Positions 1 to 10,654 of a stretch of 64,000 nt of DNA are shown here, piece after piece. How positions within the stretch are numbered: position 1 is the stretch's first letter; the number at the start of each line of letters is the position of its first letter. The notes beneath the pieces were generated by a model. That model was not told where the DNA came from. It saw nothing but the letters and a program-made list of their open reading frames with translations, and searched no databases. Source of the stretch: Nitratireductor aquibiodomus NL21 = JCM 21793 (GTDB lineage: Bacteria; Pseudomonadota; Alphaproteobacteria; Rhizobiales; Rhizobiaceae); NCBI RefSeq assembly GCF_000615975.1, contig NZ_BAMP01000015.1:1-64000 (forward strand). Direction: 5' to 3'. The translations under genes were made by a program, and so were the position numbers.

Positions 1-1284
1 TGCGGCTTTCTGCTGGTGCGGCGGCATCGCCGTTGCAGCGCTCGGCGTGATGCTTCACCAGCTCTGGCTTATGTGGCTCGGCGCCGGCGTGATCGGCGGC
101 ATTGGCCTCGGCCTTGGCTATATCTCGCCGGTTTCGACACTGATCAAATGGTTTCCGGATCGTCGGGGCATGGCAACGGGCATGGCCATTATGGGCTTTG
201 GCGGCGGTGCGATGATCGGCGCCCCGCTGGCCGACATGCTCATGAACACGTTCAAGACCGCTGGCTCCGTTGGCGTCTGGCAGACCTTTCTGGTCATGGC
301 CGCCATCTATTTCGTCTTCATGATGGGCGGCGCCTTCGGCTATCGTATTCCGCCATCCGGCTGGCGACCGGAAGGCTGGACACCGCCGGCAAAGAGCGCG
401 AAATCCATGATCACGTCGCGCCATGTCCATTTGCGTGACGCACACAGGACAAAACAGTTCTGGCTGATCTGGCGGTTCTCACCCTCAACGTGTCGGCTGG
501 TATCGGTGTGATCGGCATGGCCTCACCCATGCTTCAGGAAATCTTTGGCGGACGCCTGCTCGGCATGCCGGAACTGACATTCAACGAGCTCGATGCCTCC
601 CAGAAGAGCGCCATTGCAGCGATTGCCGCGGGCTTTGCCGGTCTGTTGTCGCTGTTCAACATCGGCGGACGCTTCTTCTGGGCGTCGCTCTCCGACAGGA
701 TCGGCAGGAAGAATACCTATTACGCGTTCTTCCTGATCGGCATTGTGCTCTATGCGCTTGCCCCCTCGGCCGCGCATATGGGCAGCCAGGTGCTCTTCGT
801 TCTGATGTTCGGCATCATCCTGTCCATGTATGGCGGTGGTTTCGCCACGGTGCCGGCCTATCTGGCCGATATTTTCGGCACCCAGTTCGTTGGCGCCATC
901 CACGGCCGTCTGCTGACGGCCTGGGCGACGGCCGGCATTATCGGTCCCGTCGTGGTGAACTACATTCGTGAAGCGCAGCTCAATGCGGGCATTCCGCGCG
1001 AGCAGGTCTACGACTTCACCATGTATATCCTGGCCGGCATGCTTCTCCTTGGCCTGATCTGCAACATGCTGGTCAAGCCGCTTTCGGACAAATGGTACAT
1101 GTCGGATGAGGAGGTCGCACGGCTTCAGGCGAAATCGGCGGCTGCCGATGCAGGCCCGACCGGCTCGTTCGGTATCGGCAGGGGTGGTTTCGATGGCAAG
1201 GCGCTTGCCGCGTGGGCCATCGTCGGCATCCCCATTCTGTGGGGTGTCTGGATAACGCTGCAGAAGACCGCGGCCCTGTTCTAG
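1..1284 (+). CDS. OFA-family MFS transporter (oxalate/formate antiporter-like), 5' truncated, frameshifted
   Basis: The gene enters from the left edge (open in frame from base 2) and ends at TAG 1282-1284. The visible protein has the hydrophobic segments of a major facilitator, with a GLGYISPVSTLIKWFPDRRG stretch and a second-half loop SLSDRIGRKN, both typical of the oxalate/formate antiporter (OFA) family in the inner membrane. The reading frame breaks near 470-472: frame 2 ends its meaningful sequence at FWLIW and frame 1 continues VLTLNVSAGIGVIGMASPM, as if one G were missing from a GGG run. The substrate cannot be told; OFA members carry small carboxylates. A strong terminator follows directly. 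The missing start means the N-terminal helices lie outside the window. Confidence 0.85.
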
Positions 1285-1301
1285 ACAGGGTTGTTGCAGC
1301 G

Positions 1302-1338
1302 CTGCCCTCCGGCATGAGCCCCGCCGGAGGGCAGTTTA
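1302..1338 (+). terminator. Rho-independent terminator after the MFS gene
   Basis: A perfect 12-bp stem (1302-1313 with 1323-1334, CTGCCCTCCGGC and its complement) encloses a 9-nt loop and is followed by TTTAGTTT. It begins 17 bases after the MFS stop codon. It separates the transporter from the flavoprotein gene downstream. Confidence 0.85.
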
Positions 1339-1420
1339 GTTTGTGCCAACCCAGGGAAACTGCAGGAGCAGTCCCGTCTGCGGCGCAATCGCGGGCTTGC
1401 CCATGTGCCCCGCGCTCTCT

Positions 1421-2698
1421 ATGTCGGACCCGTTGTCATCGGGATTTCAAAGAGCCGGAGGCGGGACCCTGGACGAGCACATCATTATCATCGGTGCAGG
1501 CCATGGCGGCGTACAGGCTGCCGCGAGTTTGCGCGAGGAGGGGTATGAAGGCCGGCTGACGCTCGTTTCGGGCGATCCGGAATTGCCCTATCACAAGCCG
1601 CCGCTTTCCAAGGTTTTCCTGAAGTCGCCGGATGCCGAACCGCAGATTTTGCGCGCCCGGCTTTTTTACGACACACAGAATATCGAGCTTGAGACGGGTG
1701 TCAGCGTTACCGGCATCGCGCCGGAAACCCGCACGCTGACACTCGACGATGGCAGGCAACTTGGCTGGAGCAGACTTCTGCTTGCCACCGGTGCTGAACC
1801 CCGCCGATTGACGGTGCCCGGTTCTGAACGCGCCGGCGTTCTTTATCTGCGCGACTGCGCCGATGCCCGCGTCCTGCGCGATGCCCTGGTCGGGGCGCAG
1901 AACATCGTCGTGATCGGGGGCGGCTTCATCGGGCTTGAGGTGGCGGCGACGGCTGCCATGGCCGGAAAGAGCGTGACAGTGGTGGAGGCGGCCGAACGCA
2001 TCCTCGGCCGGGCCGTGAGTGCGCGCGTCGCAGACCACATGCACGCCTATCATGAGAGCCTCGGTGTCAGGATTTTGACGAACACGGGTGTCGCGCGGCT
2101 CGTCGGCGAGAAGGGAAACCTTCGCAGTGTCATCACATCGGATGGGCAGGAGCTTTCCGCCGATATCGTGCTGGTGGGCATCGGCGCGCTGCCGAAAATC
2201 GCCCTGGCCGAAGCCGTTGGCCTCGCCAGCGACAACGGCATTCGCGTGGATGCCAGCTGCCGCACCAGCGCTGCCGACGTCTACGCGATCGGGGATTGTG
2301 TTTCCTTTCCGCACGCTGCGTCCGGACGCACACTGCGTCTTGAATCGGTCCAGAACGCCACCGATCAGGCGCGCATTGCGGCAAAGGCAATGCTCGGCAA
2401 AGAGGCAGCCTACGACGCCGTCCCGTGGTTCTGGTCCGATCAGGGCGAACGCAAGCTGCAGATGGCAGGTCTCCCATTCGATGTGGATCGGGAGATCGTG
2501 ACGGGCGATCCCGAGAGCGGCGCCTTCGGCGTCTACCTCTTCTCGGGCGACCGTCTGGTCGCCGTGGAAACCGTCAATCGGCCCGGCGAGCACATGATGG
2601 CGCGGCGGATGCTTGCTGCAGGCTTTTCACCGTCTGTGGAAGCGGTGCTCGAAGGCCCGGCCGCGCTGAAGGCAGCGATGATGGCTGCGGAACGGTGA
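1421..2698 (+). CDS. FAD-dependent NAD(P)H:ferredoxin reductase-like oxidoreductase
   Basis: Flavoprotein of the rhodocoxin/putidaredoxin reductase type, which passes electrons from NAD(P)H through FAD to a small ferredoxin. Seen: an N-terminal FAD-binding GAGHGG (about residues 25-30), ATGAEPRRL, a second Rossmann motif GGGFIG (about 165-170) for NAD(P)H, VYAIGDC near 287 and a C-terminal reductase domain. The start is uncertain. ATG 1421 gives 425 aa, but GGAGG at 1457-1461 sits 7 bases before an in-frame CTG at 1469 that would give the more usual ~409 aa beginning DEHIIIIGAG. No ferredoxin or cytochrome P450 partner is visible nearby, so the electron acceptor is unknown. Confidence 0.85.
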   Translation: MSDPLSSGFQRAGGGTLDEHIIIIGAGHGGVQAAASLREEGYEGRLTLVSGDPELPYHKPPLSKVFLKSPDAEPQILRARLFYDTQNIELETGVSVTGIAPETRTLTLDDGRQLGWSRLLLATGAEPRRLTVPGSERAGVLYLRDCADARVLRDALVGAQNIVVIGGGFIGLEVAATAAMAGKSVTVVEAAERILGRAVSARVADHMHAYHESLGVRILTNTGVARLVGEKGNLRSVITSDGQELSADIVLVGIGALPKIALAEAVGLASDNGIRVDASCRTSAADVYAIGDCVSFPHAASGRTLRLESVQNATDQARIAAKAMLGKEAAYDAVPWFWSDQGERKLQMAGLPFDVDREIVTGDPESGAFGVYLFSGDRLVAVETVNRPGEHMMARRMLAAGFSPSVEAVLEGPAALKAAMMAAER

Positions 2699-2862
2699 GC
2701 GCTCACCGGCGCAGCGTCCTGACTGCGTGAGCTGTGGCTTATGGAGAAGTCTTGAGAAAGAGGGCTTTTATCCGAGCCGTGAGCCATTGATCAGCCCCGG
2801 TCGGACTGTTGGCTTTCAGCGGCAGAGCTCCATAAGATTATGGCCGTGCCGCCGCTATGCCG

Positions 2863-4112
2863 CTATTCTGCGGCGACAGCGCTAAGCCTGACCAGCGCTG
2901 CAAGCATCAGCTGAGCGCCCTTTTCGATGGCTTCCCAGTCGGTCCATTCCTCGGGCGCATGGCTGATGCCGTCGCGGCTTGGAACGAAGATCAGGCCCGA
3001 GGGGCTCAGGGCCTGCATCGTCTGGGCGTCGTGGCCGGCGCCGGATGGCATGGTGAGGGTTTTAAGCCCGAGCCGATGCGCTTCCTCGTTCAAAAGCGAG
3101 ACCAGCGTGCCGTCGAGACGAACCGGCTCCATTCGGCTCTGCTCCTCGATGGAAAAGCTCAGCCCGTTTGCCTGCGCGGCATCGCGCACGGCCTGTTCCA
3201 TGGCCTGGGCGAGAGCCGCCATCGTGCCGGGATCGGTATCGCGGATGTTGATTATGAAATCGGCGCGGCCCGGCACGGTGTGGATGAAATTGGGCTGAAG
3301 CGCGACCTTGCCGATGGTGATGCGGCTGCGCTCGCCGCCATGTTCGGCGATGATACTCCGCACTGCCTGACCGACCGCCGAGAGACCGGCGAAGGCATCG
3401 GCGCGCAGGTTCATCGGCGTGGTGCCGGAATGGTTGGCGCGGCCGATCAGCGACACGAAGAGATTGATGACACCGGCGACACTGTCGGCGATCCCGACGG
3501 GGATGCCGGCCTGTTCCAGCACCGGACCCTGCTCGATGTGCAGTTCGAGAAAGGCTTTGACGTCACGGGGAGGCCGGGCGGCGTCGAGCGCATCACGGGC
3601 GTTCAGACCCTGATCGCGCATCGCGTCTGCAAGGCGGATCCCGTCGCGTCGCGGGCTTCATTCAGCCATTGGGCGGTCACGACGCCGGCAATCGCTTGCG
3701 AGCCCAGCATGCCGCCGAACCGTCCTTCCTCCTCGGCGGTGGCGACCACTTCGATCGCGGTCGCCGGCGTGAAACCGACGTCCTTCATGGCGCGCACGCA
3801 TTCAAGCGCCACACAGGCGCCGAGCGCGCCGTCGAAGGCGCCGCCCTCGGGCACGGTGTCTAGATGCGAGCCGGCCATGATGCATGGGCCGTCCGCCGGT
3901 CCGTATCGACCGAACAGGTTGGCAACGGGGTCGCGGTGGACAGCCAGACCATCGGCGCGCATCTGCTCCAGAAACCAGCTTCGCACGGCCATGTCCGCAT
4001 CGCTGTAGCCGACGCGGTTATAGCCGCCGGTCTGCGGATTGCGACCGAAAGCGTTGACCCCGTCGAGCAGGGCGCGCAGGCGCTGTGAGTTGATAGCGGG
4101 TGTGTTGGCCAT
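2863..4112 (-). CDS. M20-family Zn-dependent amidohydrolase (allantoate amidohydrolase / N-carbamoyl-L-amino acid hydrolase type), frameshifted
   Basis: Hydrolyses an N-carbamoyl or ureido group from an amino-acid-like substrate. Metal-site motifs of the family are present: H83 in GSHLDTVPEGG, D94 in FDGALG, the EEE of ATAEEEGRF (127-129), H192 in HIEQGP and GAGHDAQ near the C-terminus; the dimerisation lid has ANHSGTTPM. The start MANTPAIN at 4112 has AGGCAGGT just upstream; an in-frame ATG at 4136 is the alternative. The frame breaks near 3644, as if one G were lost from GCGGACGGG, after which MRDQGLNARDAL follows; the repaired protein is about 416 aa. It is divergent from the peptide-type ABC importer, which suggests the importer supplies its substrate. 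Exact substrate unknown. Confidence 0.88.
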
Positions 4113-4176
4113 GAGACCTGCCTGTTTTTCAAACATATGTTCCGCGTCGGGAGAGCAGAAAAGCGGTGTGTTTTCG

Positions 4177-4192
4177 ATTTATTATAATAAAT
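4177..4192. promoter_or_regulatory. Perfect 16-bp palindrome, candidate operator for the GntR regulator
   Basis: ATTTATTATAATAAAT is its own reverse complement and lies between the divergent amidohydrolase and ABC-importer genes. Its position and symmetry suit a dimeric repressor such as the GntR/FCD protein encoded at 9881. The role is inferred only. Confidence 0.5.
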
Positions 4193-4249
4193 GCTTGCCA
4201 ATGGATAGATTGTTAGGATTAATTATGCGCAACAGAGGGAGGAGCCCCC

Positions 4250-5805
4250 ATGAGGAAACTGATTGCAGCCGCCATCACCGCCGGTTCGATGCTCTTTGCG
4301 TCGCCGGTCTTTGCGCAGACACCGCCCAACGTTCTGGTCGTCGGGCAGATCGCGGAGCCGAAATCGCTCGATCCCCACGCGGTGACGGCAGTCAACGACT
4401 TCCGCATCCTGATGAACGTCTATGACGGCCTGACCCGTTACAAGGACGGCACGCTGGAGCCGGAACCGGCGCTGGCGGAGAGCTGGGAGATTTCCGATGA
4501 CGGGATCACCTACACCTTCAAGCTGCGCGAGGGGGTGACGTTTCATGACGGCACGCCGCTCAACGCGGAAGCGGTAAAGTTCAACTTCGACCGCATGCTG
4601 AAAGAAGATCACCCCTATCACGATACGGGACCGTTCCCGCTCGCCTTCTATTTCTCGTCCGTGGATGAGGTGACGGCGGTGGACGACCTGACCGTCAAGT
4701 TCACGCTGAAAGAGCCTTTTGCGCCCTTCCTGTCGAACCTGTCCTATCCGACGGGGCTGATCGTTTCGCCCGAGGCGGTCAAGGAACACGGCAAGGATTA
4801 CGGCCGGAACCCGGTCGGAACGGGGGCCTTCAGGTTCGAGGAATGGCAGGCCAATTCCCGCGTCGTCATCACCCGTAACGAAGATTACTGGATGGCGCGC
4901 CGCCGCTCGAGGCCGTGATCTACCGTCCGATCACCGACACCAACACCCGCATCGCCGAAATGCTCTCCGGTGGTCTGGACGTGATGGTGGAGGTGCCGCC
5001 GGACAGCCTGCAGCAGTTCCGCGATGGCGCGAATTTCAGCGTTTACGAGCAGGCGGGCCCGCATGTCTGGTTCCTCATCCTCAACATGAAGGAGGGGCCG
5101 TTCACCGAAAAGGCGGTGCGCCAGGCTGCCAATTACGCCATCAACAAGACGGCGCTGGTCGAGAACATTCTGCAGGGCACGGCAGACGTGGCCGCGGGAC
5201 CGACACCGCCGGCCTTCGCATGGGCCTACAATGAAGAACTGCAGCCCTATCCCTATGATCCGGATAAGGCCAGGCAGCTTCTCGAAGAGGCCGGTTATGA
5301 TGGCGAGGAACTGACCTTCTACGTCACCGAAGGCGGTTCGGGCATGCTCGATCCCATCGCCATGGGCACGGCCATCCAGGCCGATCTGCAGGCCGTCGGC
5401 ATGAAGGTCAACATCGAGACCTATGAGTGGAACACGTTCCTCGGCAAGGTGAACCCGGGGCTGGAAGGCAAGGCGGACATGGCCGAAATGGCATGGATGA
5501 CCAACTCGCCGGACACGCTGCCCTTCCTGGCGCTGCGCTCGGAAGCCTGGCCCGACAAGGGCGGGTTCAACTCCGGCTACTACGCCAATGAGAGAGTGGA
5601 TGAACTCCTGAACAAGGCTCGCACCTCGACCGATCAGGCCGAGCGCGCCGCACTCTACAAGGAGATGCAGAAGATCGTTCAGGAGGATGCGCCCTGGGTC
5701 TTCGTCGCCAACTGGAAGCAGAATGCGGTGACCGGCGCGAATGTCGAGAACTTCAAGCTCCAGCCTTCCTTCTTCCTGATGTTGCAGGACGTGGCCAAGC
5801 CCTAG
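4250..5805 (+). CDS. ABC transporter substrate-binding protein, family 5 (dipeptide/oligopeptide type), frameshifted
   Basis: Periplasmic binding protein of a peptide-class importer. It starts with a clear Sec signal peptide (MRKLIAAAITAGSMLFASPV, cleaved after FAQ or nearby), preceded by GGAGG at a good distance from ATG 4250. Typical family 5 sequence follows: PKSLDPHAVTAVNDFRI, LAESWEISDDG, TFHDGTPLNAEAVKFNFDRM. The frame breaks at about 4894: NEDYWM is followed in another frame by APPLEAVIYRPITDTNTR, as if GGG had become GG. Repaired length is about 518 aa, usual for DppA-like proteins. First gene of an importer operon; the ligand may be the substrate of the divergent M20 hydrolase. Confidence 0.9.
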
Positions 5806-5837
5806 GGGCGTGAACGTGCATTCCCACCCTCGTCCTT

Positions 5838-5952
5838 CGCCTTTCGACAAGCTCAAGAGGCTCAGGATGAGGGTGGGGCGACGGCGCGCATGCAGGATGT
5901 TCAACCGACGCACCGAGCCTGCACAGCCTCATCCTGAGCCTGTTGAAGGGCG
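5838..5952. repeat. Intergenic inverted repeat, TTCGACAAGCTCA family
   Basis: Arms at 5838-5873 and 5927-5952 are imperfect inverted copies built on CTTTCGACAAGCTCA and CTCAGGATGAGG; the left arm carries an extra stretch of about 9 bases. It lies between the binding-protein and permease genes. Its core also occurs in the repeat at 28402-28523. Such paired repeats are common in alphaproteobacterial intergenic DNA. It may act as a transcript-stabilising hairpin after the binding-protein gene. Confidence 0.7.
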
Positions 5953-6023
5953 AGGGCGGCATGCAGGGCATCGCATCAAAAGCGAACCGCGCCCATAACC
6001 GAACCTGAAACGAGGCCCCAGCC

Positions 6024-6968
6024 ATGGCAGCCTACATAGCCAAGCGCCTCCTTGCCGCCATCCCGGTCCTGTTCGGGCTCTCGATCATCGTCTTTCTGAT
6101 CATGGCGATGATCCCCGGCGACCCGGCAACGGCCATTCTCGGCTCCTATGCGACGCCTGAGAACGTGGCCAGGATCAACGCCGATCTTGGCCTCGACAAG
6201 CCACTGCCCCAGCAATATCTGATCTGGCTCGGGAACCTTCTTCAGGGCGATCTCGGACGTTCCTATGCGCTCAACCGGCCGGTGCTGGACGAGGTGCTGG
6301 AGCGTTTCTCGGCCACGCTGATCCTGGCCGGAACGGCATTGGTGCTGTGCTCGATCCTCGGACTTTTGGCGGGCGTCGTCTCTGCCGTGCGCCAGTATGG
6401 TCTGGCCGACAAGGTGATCACCGTTCTGGTGCTGATCGGCATTTCGATACCGTCCTTCTGGCTCGGCCTGCTTCTCATCCTGGCTTTCGCCGTCAAGATC
6501 CGGCTGTTCCCGGCCAGTGGCATGTACGCCATTTATGGCGGCGGCGATCTGCCGGACCTGCTTCACCACCTGTTCCTGCCGGCGCTGACGCTGGCGGTTG
6601 TCGCCACCGGCGTCATCGCGCGGCTGACCCGCACGGCCATGCTGGAGGTGCTGCGGCAGGACTACATACGCACCGCGCGCGCCAAGGGGCTGACCGAAAG
6701 ACGCGTGATTTACCGTCACGCCTTCAAGGCGGCGCTTGTCAGTGTCATTCCGGTGATCGGTATTCAGGCCGGGTTCGTGCTCGGCGGCGCGGTATACATC
6801 GAAACCGTCTTCCAGTGGCCGGGCATCGGTTCGATGCTGGTCAACGCCATTTCCACCCGCGATCTGCTTTTGGTGCAGGGCGGGGTTCTGGTGGTGGCCG
6901 CCGCCTATGTTCTTTTCAATCTGGCCGCCGATGTGGTGCAGACGCTTCTTGACCCGAGGTTGCGCTGA
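6024..6968 (+). CDS. ABC transporter permease, DppB type
   Basis: Inner-membrane subunit of the peptide-class importer (314 aa). The N-terminus MAAYIAKRLLAAIPVLFGLS and the PGDPATAILG stretch are characteristic of DppB/OppB. The loop that contacts the ATPase is visible as RTARAKGLTERRVIYRHAFK, and the C-terminus ends in the usual LLDPRLR. About six membrane segments are expected. It overlaps the next gene by one base (TGATG), so translation is probably coupled. A 218-base gap with a hairpin repeat separates it from the binding-protein gene. Confidence 0.93.
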   Translation: MAAYIAKRLLAAIPVLFGLSIIVFLIMAMIPGDPATAILGSYATPENVARINADLGLDKPLPQQYLIWLGNLLQGDLGRSYALNRPVLDEVLERFSATLILAGTALVLCSILGLLAGVVSAVRQYGLADKVITVLVLIGISIPSFWLGLLLILAFAVKIRLFPASGMYAIYGGGDLPDLLHHLFLPALTLAVVATGVIARLTRTAMLEVLRQDYIRTARAKGLTERRVIYRHAFKAALVSVIPVIGIQAGFVLGGAVYIETVFQWPGIGSMLVNAISTRDLLLVQGGVLVVAAAYVLFNLAADVVQTLLDPRLR

Positions 6969-8904
6969 TGAGTGAAGCCGTCTCCACCGCCGCGAAGGGC
7001 AGGGCGCGCGGGGCAGGCCGCCCCGGACCGGTCCGCCTGCTTCTCAACAACACGCTTGCGGCTTCCGGGCTGGCGCTGCTGGTGCTGATCATCGCGGCCG
7101 CGCTTCTGGCGCCGCTCCTGCCGCTGCCCGACCCGGACGCGACGGCACCGGCCAACAGGCTGTTGCGCCCGCTCACAGAAGGGCACCTGCTCGGCACGGA
7201 TGCGCTCGGGCGCGACATTCTCTCGCGGCTTGTCTGGGGCACGCGCGTCAGCCTTGCCGTGGGCATCTCGGCGACGCTGATCGCCGCCTTCTTCGGCTCG
7301 CTCATCGGGCTGGTGGCAGGCTATGCGGGCGGCCGTGTGGACGCCTTCCTGATGCGCGGCATCGATATGGTGATGGCGTTTCCCTACATCCTGCTGGCAC
7401 TCGCCATCGTGGCGGCGCTCGGACCGGGACTGCTCAATGCGCTCTACGCCATCGCGGTGGTGAACATCCCCTTCTTCGCACGCAACATTCGCGGCATCAC
7501 CATCGGGCTGTCGCGGCGTGAATTTGTCGATGCAGCGCGTCTTTCGGGCAAGTCGAACGCGGGCATTCTCTTCGGTGAGATCCTGCCCAACGTTCTGCCG
7601 GTCATCATCATCACCATGTCGACCACCATCGGCTGGATGATCCTCGAAACAGCCGGCCTGTCCTTCCTCGGGCTCGGCGCACAGCCGCCGCAAGCGGATC
7701 TCGGCTCAATGTTGGGAGAGGGCCGCAAAATCCTCTTCACCGCACCGCATGTGTCGATCATTCCCGGCCTGATGATCTTCGCGCTGGTCATGAGCATCAA
7801 TCTGCTGGGCGATGGCGTGCGTGACGTGCTCGACCCGCGGCTGAAATCGGGTGCGCTGACGCGGCCCGTGGCCCGCACGGCAGTGGAACGCCGCACGGTG
7901 CCGGAAACCCGCACCCATAACGACAGTGTTCTGGAAGTGGCGGACCTGAACACGGAGTTTCACATCGGCGATGACGTTTATCGCGCGGTGGGCGGCATCG
8001 ACCTGCATCTGAAGCAGGGCGAATGCCTTGGCATTGTCGGCGAATCCGGTTCCGGCAAATCGGTGACGGCCATGTCGCTCATGGGGCTGGTGCCGACGCC
8101 GCCCGGCCGCATCACGGGCGGGGCCGCCTGGCTCGGCGACGAAGACCTTTTCGCCGTCAGCGATGAGCGTATCCGCGCGTTGCGCGGAGCGGATGTCAGC
8201 CATGTCTTTCAGGACCCGCTGTCCACCCTGCACCCGCTGTTCACCATCGGCGACCAGCTTACGGAGGCGATCATGGCGCACCGACCGATCCGGCGGTCGG
8301 AGGCGGATACACGCGCCGAGGAGCTGCTGCGTCTGGTGCGCATCACCAATCCGGCGGAGCGGCTGAAGGTCTATCCGCACGAACTGTCCGGCGGCATGCG
8401 CCAGCGCGTGTGCATCGCCATGGCTCTTGCCAATGATGCCAGGATCATCATCGCCGACGAGCCGACAACGGCGCTGGACGTGACCGTGCAGGCGCAGATC
8501 CTGTCGCTGATGGACACGCTGAGACGCGAAAGCAATGCCGCGATCCTGTTCATCACCCATGATTTCGGGGTCGTGTCGACCGTGTGCGACCGGGTTGCCG
8601 TCATGTATGCAGGACGCATCGTCGAAACGGGGACGACGGAGGAGGTGCTCAATGCGCCGGCGCATCCCTACACCCGCAAGCTGATCGACTGCGTGCCGGT
8701 TCTGGGCGAGCCCGGCCGGAGCTCGACGCCATCGAGGGGCGTCCGCCGGTGGTCAACGATCTGCCGCCGGGCTGTGCCTTCGCAGCACGTTGCCCGCGGG
8801 TGAAGCCCAACTGCCGCAGGGGGCATATCGCACTTTCCAGCCTTGGCGATACGCAGGCCGTGCGCTGCCTCTATCCAATGACAGTGGAGACCGCCGATGG
8901 ATGA
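6968..8904 (+). CDS. Fused ABC permease (DppC type) and ATPase (DppD type), frameshifted near the 3' end
   Basis: A single polypeptide joins a DppC-like permease (about residues 1-290; [29 protein letters not shown] coupling loop, LDPRL end) to a DppD-like ATPase. The ATPase half has Walker A GESGSGKS (358-365), signature LSGGMRQR (473-480) and Walker [13 protein letters not shown]. Fused permease-ATPase subunits of this class are known, so the join itself need not be an error. Near 8714 the frame changes: GEPG is followed in another frame by [20 protein letters not shown], the C-terminal oligopeptide-binding extension with its FAARCP motif, as if one G were lost. Repaired length about 645 aa. 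The end overlaps the next ATPase gene by 8 bases. Confidence 0.9.
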
Positions 8905-9888
8905 CATGGCCCTTCTAAAAATTGACGCTGCGGAGCGGATCTTCGGCGGTGGCCGCACACTGTTCGGCAAGCCCTTGCCGGCGGTGCATGCGGTGCAGGG
9001 CATATCGTTCGACGTGCGCCGTGGCGAGACGCTTGGGGTGGTCGGGGAATCGGGCTGCGGCAAGTCGACACTTGCGCGCCTGATCGTCGGCCTCGATACG
9101 CCCACCGGCGGCGCGATCACCTTCGACGGGGTGGATCTGGTTGCCGAAGCCAGGCGCGACCCGCAGAAGCTTGCGCGGCGCGTGCAGTATGTCTTTCAGG
9201 ATCCCGTCGCGTCGCTCAATCCGCGCAAGAGATCCGCACCATTCTTGAAGCGCCGCTCAGAAATCTGCTCGGACTGGGCCGCGAGGCGCGCGAAAAACGG
9301 CTTGAGGAACTGATGGAGGCAGTCAATCTCGCGCCGGAATTCCTAGAGCGCTACCCGCACGAGTTCTCCGGCGGGCAGGCGCAGCGCATCGGCATTGCCC
9401 GTGCGCTGGCCGCCGACCCCGAGCTGATCGTGCTTGATGAGCCGGTTTCCGCGCTCGACGTGTCGGTTCAGGCGCAGGTTCTGAACATTCTCGACGACCT
9501 CAAGAAGACGTTCGGCCTCACCTACGTCTTCATCAGCCACGATCTTTCGGTGATCGAAAGCGTCAGCGACCGGGTGGCGGTGCTTTATTTCGGCCGGCTT
9601 GCCGAACTCGGGGCGTCGGAGCGCATCTTCGCAGCGCCGCGCCATCCCTACACGCATCTCCTGTTGAAATCGGCGCCGGTTCCGGGAAAACGGTCGCTCA
9701 TCCCGGAAGATGCGAATACAGAACTGCCGGATCCGTATGATCCGCCGCCAGGCTGTGCATTCTTCGCCCGCTGCCCGCGCGGAACCGACCGATGCAAATC
9801 GGTGCAGCCACCACTCGAGGCTGCACCCGGCCACCCGGGGCACATGGCGGCCTGCCATCACCCCGTCAAAGAGAACGAGGATGCCTGA
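8897..9888 (+). CDS. ABC transporter ATPase, DppF type, frameshifted
   Basis: Second nucleotide-binding subunit of the importer. Walker A GESGCGKS at residues 50-57, Q-loop VFQDP, signature FSGGQAQR, Walker B LIVLDEPVSALD and the C-terminal FFARCPRGTDRC extension are all present. The frame breaks near 9228-9231: SLNPRK is followed in another frame by IRTILEAPLRNLLGLG, consistent with loss of one base; repaired length about 330 aa. It lies immediately after the fused permease-ATPase and its last 8 bases overlap the GntR regulator start, so the cassette is probably one transcript from 4250 onwards. Confidence 0.9.
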
Positions 9889-10654
9889 CCGCAGCAGTTC
9901 GCCACCGGCTCCCGGGCCTTCGCAACTTTCCACGGTGCTCAAGCGCCGCAAGCGGCCGGATATTATCGCTGACCGCATACGCGAGATGATCGTTACGCAC
10001 GGGCTAAGGCCCGGCGATCGCATTCCGCATGAGTGGCTGTTGCCTGAAACGCAGGAAGCATCGCGCGGAACGCTGCGGGAGGCGCAGAAAATACTCGAGT
10101 TCCAGGGGCTGATCGTCAGCAAGACGGGACCGGGCGGCGGGGTTTTCGTCTCGACTGTCGGGGCCGACCAGGCCATTCGGCTGCTCGACAACCTCTTCCT
10201 GTTCCAGCCACCGTCCATCGCGGAGATCTATGCGATCCGCAAGGTTCTCGAGCCGCAGCTTGCGGCGAGTGTTGCCGGTCGGCTCTCGCCCGAGGCCTTT
10301 GCCGCACTTCAGGCCAAGATACGGCTCTACGAGGCAGAACCGGAGACGGCGGAAGAGGAATACCGGCAGCGTCTCGCCGAACTCGACTTTCACGTCGAGC
10401 TCGCACGCCACGCGGAAAATGCGCTGCTTGGCTTCAACTGCATTTTCCTTGTCAGCCTTCTGCGCGACATGACCGTGTGCCGGGCGATCTACAAGGAGTC
10501 AAACCCGGCGCTCCGCGAGGCCGGCCTGCATTACCAGATCAGCCTGATGCGGGCGATCAAGGCGGGCGATGGCGAGCGGGCGGAAAAGGTCATGCGCGAC
10601 CACATGGAAGCGGCGGAGCGTTACATGCTGGAACGGGCAGAAATTCGCCGTTAG
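9881..10654 (+). CDS. GntR-family transcriptional regulator with FCD domain
   Basis: Ligand-responsive regulator of 257 aa. The N-terminal winged helix (about residues 25-95) reads IADRIREMIVTHGLRPGDRI, then TQEASRGTLREAQKILEFQGLI and a wing GGGVFVSTV. An all-helical FCD effector domain follows, with candidate metal-binding positions in ELDFHVEL and RDHMEAAERY. The start MPDRSSSPP is preferred because GAACGAGG precedes it and it overlaps the ATPase gene stop; an upstream in-frame extension to 9710 reads through the ATPase in another frame. As the last gene of the importer cassette it likely controls the cassette, with the palindrome at 4177-4192 as candidate operator. Confidence 0.9.
   Translation: MPDRSSSPPAPGPSQLSTVLKRRKRPDIIADRIREMIVTHGLRPGDRIPHEWLLPETQEASRGTLREAQKILEFQGLIVSKTGPGGGVFVSTVGADQAIRLLDNLFLFQPPSIAEIYAIRKVLEPQLAASVAGRLSPEAFAALQAKIRLYEAEPETAEEEYRQRLAELDFHVELARHAENALLGFNCIFLVSLLRDMTVCRAIYKESNPALREAGLHYQISLMRAIKAGDGERAEKVMRDHMEAAERYMLERAEIRR

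Noticed and set aside
1436-2593. 385-codon minus-strand open frame
   Set aside because: Antisense to the ferredoxin-reductase-like gene, whose motifs are complete.
2857-4008. 383-codon plus-strand open frame
   Set aside because: Antisense to the M20 hydrolase; it is continuous only because the hydrolase frame is shifted.
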